Position numbers and translations under genes: made by a program
Notes under the pieces: model-generated
What the model saw: the letters and a program-made list of their open reading frames with translations, nothing else
The model's database searches: none
What the model was told of the DNA's origin: nothing
Assembly: GCA_008477525.1 (NCBI GenBank)
Contig: SPDT01000003.1
Span: 3,968,001-4,032,000 of the forward strand
DNA from: Hypomyces perniciosus
Taxonomy: Eukaryota > Ascomycota > Sordariomycetes > Hypocreales > Hypocreaceae
Direction of reading: 5' to 3'
Length of the DNA: 64,000 bases
Part shown: one piece after another, positions 59,437-64,000 of the stretch
Layout: every line of letters begins with the position of its first letter
How positions within the stretch are numbered: position 1 is the first letter of the stretch

Positions 59437-61178
59437 CTATTCTTCCGGACTACACAGCACCCTCGCCTTGGCGATGACATTCCTATACTGCATGTGCCCA
59501 CCATTCTCATCTCCATGCTTGACCACCCCGGGAAACACCACGCAGCAAATCTCCCTGCTCGCCAAGGTCTCCTCCTCGTCCTCCTCGCCACCAATGTCCT
59601 CCATAGTGTCAGGCTCGAAGAGCACGCGCTGGTGGGGTAGGATGCAGGGCATGTAGACGCGCAGACGGGCTTTTTGCACGGCGAGGAGGCGGGCCAGTTC
59701 AATAGAGTTTTTCACGAGAACGCGGAGGGCCGAGTCTCGCGCGTTTGTGTTGGTAGTTGAGGGAGATGAAGAGGAAGGGGAGGAGGAGAGGCTGTCAAGG
59801 AGGTGGGTGGTGCGTGAGATGACGGCTTCGGCAAAGGTGTCAGTATTATCGTGTATGTGGTGGGCTTCGCGGCGGATAAGGGCGAGAGTGGAGGAGCGCC
59901 ATTGATTTAGAGGTTCGTCTGAGGCTGTTTGGTTGTTAGTCGAATGCAAATGATAGAGGAAAAAAGGGGGGAGGGAGACGGACTACAAAATGAGGAGAGC
60001 AGCTGCTCCATCTGCTGGAAGCGCCTCTTTTCTTCCTCGGATAGGCCGACGTAGTATGCGTTGAAGACCATTTCGACGAGGATTCTTGATACAATGGATT
60101 GTAGGAGGTGGAGTTTGGAGGTGTGTATGAGTTCTTCGTACATGGGCACGAGCTCGCTCAGCTCTGCCAATGTAGCCTCGTCGACTTTTGATAGATCTGG
60201 AAGTCCCCAATATCCAACGTCAGTCTTCTTCTTCTTTTTCTTCTCTCTTCTGGTATCTCCATTGATAACATCTCCCCGAGTGTAAACCTTACCTAACTTC
60301 GCCTTTCGGAAATGCGTTATAACCCAGTTCTGCAGCCCATTCCCCAACTTGGTCATCCCATCCCCAAACACCTCATCGCTCGTCTGATCATCTGTCCGCG
60401 TACTCGTGCTCACGAAATCTTTCAACCCACGCACCTGCGTCCGCAACCTCCGAATCTCATCATCGCGCTCGCGCAACTCCCGCCTCAGCACCTCGACGCC
60501 CTGACGCAGCTCCTCGCGCTCTGCTTCTCGCACGTCGACCTCGGCGCGGAGCAGCCGCAGCTCGGTATCTGTGCGGAGGTATTGCTGGTTCAGCGCGCTG
60601 TGCTTGCCCTGCCAGAACGTGGCCGTCTCGCTTTCGTTCTGGCTGAGCTTGTCGAGCTCTTGTTGGAACTCGCGCTCCATGATGGTCATTTCCTTCTCGA
60701 GGTAGGCGATGCGCTCGTCTTTTTCGCGCAGGAGGTGTGTTGTGGCTGTTGCTGACGGGTCTTGCTGCTGCTGCTTTGTGTGACGATGTTTCGAGTGGTG
60801 ATGGTCTTTGCTGCTGCTGTTGCGGGGACTGGATCCTGAGCCTGTGTTGCTGCTGGCGGTGCCGGTCATGATGGTGTCTCTGTCCTTGTCTTTGTGTTTT
60901 TGGTCTGCGAGTGGTACGCCGCCTGCTGCACTGCCGTCGAGGGGCTCGTCTGCGCTGGCTGCGTTCATGTTGACTATGGCTGCTCGAGGAGGCATCGTCG
61001 GCATGTTGCTGGTGCTTGCGCTGCCGCTGGCACTACCGCCTCCGAGTCCCATGCTGCCTCCTCCTGCTCCTCCGCCTGATGATGGTGGGTTGCTGCCATG
61101 GCGGCTGGTGTGAGGCGTTCCAGTGCGCAAGACGTGGCCGCTGCTGGCGCCACCGCGGCGCTTCTCGGATGGGTTCAT
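59437..61178 (-). CDS. Conserved fungal coiled-coil protein
   Basis: A 527-aa protein from three minus-strand exons: 61178-60293, 60196-59987 and 59924-59437. The first ~150 residues are Gly/Ser/His/Gln-rich and disordered. Residues about 150-250 form a long charged coiled coil (LREKDERIAYLEKEMTIMEREFQQELDKL to REELRQGVEVLRRELRERDDEIRRLRTQVRGLK). Then comes a helical domain with GDGMTKLGNGLQNWVITHFRKAKL, joined by splicing to DLSKVDEATLAELSELVPMYEEL, and RILVEMVFNAYYVGLSEEE. The C-terminus contains SREICCVVFPGVVKHGDENG. I do not recognise the family. Intron 1 (96 bp) is in frame and stop-free, so the unspliced frame reads through with a Lys-rich insert. Confidence 0.75.
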
Positions 61179-62104
61179 TGGACAAAGAACAGCTGTATTC
61201 TCTCCGCGCGTGTGGTCGTCAGGTTGTGGTCGTTATGGTGATGCCGAAGTCGGGAGCCAGACGAAGCTGGGTTGGCATTGTTGCTGGCGTCAATGCGATG
61301 GATGCCTTCAGTCGAGGCGAAGAAAGGCGAAGAAGAAAAGAAAGAATTTCGTCTTCCCCTCCCCAGTGCCGCTCGAGGGGGCGAATTGCCGTCTCGTCTC
61401 GTGTCGTGTCGTCTCGTGTCGTCGGTGCCTGGAGATGGAAGGTTGGCACAATCAATATCCACCTTGGGATAGGCTGGACGTTGAATGGAGGGGTTCTGTT
61501 AATTGTGAGCCGCTATAACACAATAGGCCGCCATAATTATAGCAGCAGGCGGGGGAGCTCCCGACTTGCTAGGTGGACTTACTATTAGGTGGGTAGCTAT
61601 TATTAGTTATGTCTCTATCATGAGGTGCATTTAAATCTATATCAATGAATTTGGTAGTTTGAAGCTCAAAAAAATGATTAAAATCCAGGGAAATACTTCG
61701 AATATACAGACTGCTAGATTGAAACCGTCATAGATGACAAATGAGAGTCAACGCCTGATTTCAAGCAGCCAAGCCAGGACCGGGAATATACTATCCATCT
61801 GGACTAATAAGTTAATTTGCAGTTGTGATAGAAGATATGATGAGGCAAAGGTACGTGATTTATGCGCTTCATGCCTTTGGGAGGAACAAGGCTGGAGCGT
61901 GATATGACTAACAGGCCTCATATCTGAGAGCTCTGTAAGGGACCATGCTCTCTGCAATGGAAGGAGTACGTAATAGCATGTAGTCTACCAAGGTAACCAT
62001 ATTTCGAAATCCAAGTCCAAGATATCGAAACATTTCCTACAAGGTAGGTAGTGTTGCTCTTGAAGCATCACCTAGCTCGAAATGCCACCTGCTAGGCATA
62101 CAGT
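61179..62104. other. Upstream region of coiled-coil gene
   Basis: 926 bp. A region at 61380-61430 has repeated GTCGTCTCGTGTC-type units. The rest is AT-rich. No gene is seen. Confidence 0.5.
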
Positions 62105-62860
62105 TCAAAATTTAACCTCGGCCTCGACTTCGTAAGCTGCATCATCCGTCCCCTCAATACTCTTGGCACCCATTCTACATAGTGCCACGCGGGTAATGGG
62201 CATATCTTCGGCCCACAGGTAATCCTCGTATCGACTGACTAAGTCCCTTGCATCAATTGTGAGCCTTTCTCGCCGCCTCCCCCGCACCCCGTTCTTGACA
62301 TAGATGGTGTTGACAATCGTGGCATGGAGGAGGAGTGGTCGGTTTTCGTCAATCATCAGCCCAGAGTCCTGGAACGGCTTCCTTAGCTGGTTGCAAAAGT
62401 TATAAATAACCCCTTCTGTATCAGATGGCGGTGCATAAAGAACTGCTGCCTTTGCTGCCGGCTGCATCGAATGCAACCCTCGTATAGTGATCGATAAGCT
62501 GTTGGTCTGGGTCGTCGCAGTAGTACCACCCGGCTTGCCACCACCCCCTCCCTCATCCATGGGCAACTTCATGGCGGCGGTAGCGGCGGTAGTGGCTGCC
62601 AACGATCTTACCTCGGTCAGGATATCCCTGGGTCTTAGGCCCTTGAGCAACTCGACGGCCTTATCTACACCCTCCTTTTCCAGGGCCATCACTCCGAGTG
62701 TGAGATGCAGTGTTCCCAAAGGCCGGACTGCCCCTTCTGGCACGCCAAAGCTCAGGGGGCTGGTAACATCGGCACGGAACGACGCAAGGGACTTTGCAAA
62801 CTGCGCCCCGGCAAGGGGTATGCATAAGAAATGAGTCGGGGACGGTGGTTTGGGTGGCAT
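62105..62860 (-). CDS. AKAP7/ASCC1-like 2H phosphoesterase
   Basis: A 251-aa protein from the ATG at 62860 (MPPKPPSPTHFLCIPLAG). The frame extends to 62941 without an ATG. Two H-x-T motifs, HLTLG (after RPLGT) and HATI (in LLLHATIVNTIYV), with spacing of about 130 residues and the opening THFLCIPL strand, mark the 2H phosphoesterase fold of the AKAP7-NLS/ASCC1 group. Such proteins handle 2',3'- or 2',5'-linked RNA ends or cofactors. The human relatives act in RNA-linked signalling and DNA alkylation repair. A Gly-rich and Ala-rich loop (about 98-125) separates the halves. The C-terminus is a short strand EVEAEVKF. The exact substrate is not inferable. Confidence 0.8.
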   Translation of the reverse strand: MPPKPPSPTHFLCIPLAGAQFAKSLASFRADVTSPLSFGVPEGAVRPLGTLHLTLGVMALEKEGVDKAVELLKGLRPRDILTEVRSLAATTAATAAMKLPMDEGGGGGKPGGTTATTQTNSLSITIRGLHSMQPAAKAAVLYAPPSDTEGVIYNFCNQLRKPFQDSGLMIDENRPLLLHATIVNTIYVKNGVRGRRRERLTIDARDLVSRYEDYLWAEDMPITRVALCRMGAKSIEGTDDAAYEVEAEVKF

Positions 62861-64000
62861 CTTTGGTAGCCAAAGAAACATCCACGTGAGCGGCTGCAGC
62901 AGAGGAGCGTCGTGGCGTACGGTGATATCTGCAACAAGCAACAGTAAGATGGCTGTTGGGTGAACGGTCGATGTATGTCGAATATTATGGGGATATCGGA
63001 AAACACGAGGTTCTGACGAGGGATGAATGAGACATGGAATGCATGTAAGACCTGTGATGCATCATCTGCCGGGTAATATGCGTGACTTGCATTCATCACG
63101 TAGCCGTGCCTATCAGCCCATTGCGTGATGCCGGGGGAAAGGTGGCCATGCCATCCACTTGGATAAGGTTATGTATGTATGCATTCGGTATGCGTGAGGG
63201 GTATGTGCTTCGTACTGATGCACAAAACCCTCGACGAGTGCTTAGCCGGTGATAAAAATAAGACAGAATCCTGATGTGTGACTGTGCAACAATTTGTTCT
63301 GGGGGAGTTCCCCATGCCCAAACCCACTGGTCAAATGCATGTTTCTGCCATGCCAAGAGGTCGATTTATAGCGAGAAAACACCGGAGAATCAAATACGGG
63401 CGAGTTAAGTTGTAGCAGAAGAGGCGACCGAAACGTAAAAGACGTTGCCCACGTACCTGGAGGATGGAAGAAGAGAGTTGAGATGAGTTTACGACATGAT
63501 AGGCACCGCAGTTGAAGTACGTACGAAATACATACTTCGTACTCCGTACTCCGTACCTACCCCGTACATTGTCCGGAGACAAACGGCGCCACGTGCATCA
63601 TTGTCCGTGGTGTGGCTCCCACTAGCACAAGCCACAGGTCGATGCCTCCCCGCCATAGTCCATATGACGCCAAGATTGAACAGTGGCGCGCGCTTGGTGC
63701 GGACGGATAAAGCCAAATGAACGTCAGTACGGAGTACTCCTGAGGTCTCTATGGGATGGTCTAACTTTCAAGATGAATGAAATAAATTCTTGAGGCTGTT
63801 GGTATCTCTCTCTCTCTCTCTCTCTCTCTACACTGCTCTCACTTCCCCTGTATGTAACGCGTCGCAGTGAATAAACCAACTTTTCAGCTTCCCAAGGCCA
63901 TGCATAGGGCGCAACACAATCGCGCAATGAGAAGACCATAGTTGGGCCTCCTAATTCTCAAAATTAGGCCGTGAATGCACGGCTACTATGATCCAATCTG
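62861..64000. other. Intergenic region to window end
   Basis: Upstream of the 2H gene. It holds TACGGAGTA words at 63540, 63547 and 63728 with related variants around 63520-63540, and a (TC)n run. No gene is supported. Confidence 0.5.
63805..63829. repeat. (TC)n microsatellite
   Basis: About twelve TC units. Confidence 0.9.

Overview
The window is a stretch of nuclear genome from a filamentous ascomycete (Pezizomycotina, most likely Eurotiomycetes). The evidence is short 57-96 bp introns with GTRNGT donors and CTRAC-type branch points, monocistronic genes, long intergenic spacers, and typical mould genes: a PtaB/LDB-type LIM-binding regulator, Ssn8 cyclin C, a PaxU/TMEM53-like hydrolase, a secreted pepsin-type protease and small MC-type Cys-rich proteins. 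I recognise no tRNA, rRNA, CRISPR array, intact transposon or secondary-metabolite cluster. All functions are homology calls from sequence reading and no database search was run.

Layout. 0-7 kb: ptaB regulator with a long glutamine tract (+), an unrecognised acidic-tailed protein (-), and a bifunctional 6-phosphofructo-2-kinase/fructose-2,6-bisphosphatase (-). 7-14.5 kb: a repeat-bearing spacer, a secreted aspartic protease (-), a PaxU/TMEM53-like protein (+) and a small Cys-rich protein (-). 14.5-19.5 kb: almost 5 kb with no convincing gene. 19.5-31.6 kb: a three-KH RNA-binding protein (-), a second small Cys-rich protein (+), a WDR48/UAF1-type deubiquitinase activator (+), the mitochondrial S-adenosylmethionine carrier (-), a small mitochondrially targeted protein (-) and a conserved Ser/Pro-rich protein (-). 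31.6-36.2 kb: a 4.6 kb divergent spacer. 36.2-52.9 kb: a membrane-anchored alpha/beta hydrolase (+), cyclin C (-), a calcium-regulated mitochondrial carrier (+), a single-pass membrane protein with DUF4097-like repeats (+), a BTB protein (-), a TilS-type tRNA-lysidine synthetase (+) and an ATF/CREB-type bZIP factor (-). 52.9-64 kb: two long spacers with fold-back hairpins, a Cys/His-rich fungal protein (-), a coiled-coil protein (-) and an AKAP7/ASCC1-like 2H phosphoesterase (-).

The genes do not form one pathway. Loose themes are transcriptional control (ptaB, ssn8, the bZIP), mitochondrial supply and translation (SAM carrier, Ca2+-regulated carrier, TilS, the 117-aa protein) and post-transcriptional or post-translational control (KH protein, WDR48).

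The most unusual signals are outside genes. A 9-bp word, TACGGAGTA, occurs at least 19 times and only in spacers, against about 0.5 expected by chance. A 71-nt near-perfect hairpin lies at 58553-58623 and a second fold-back at 54586-54650. Several in-frame introns and tandem acceptors could give protein isoforms.
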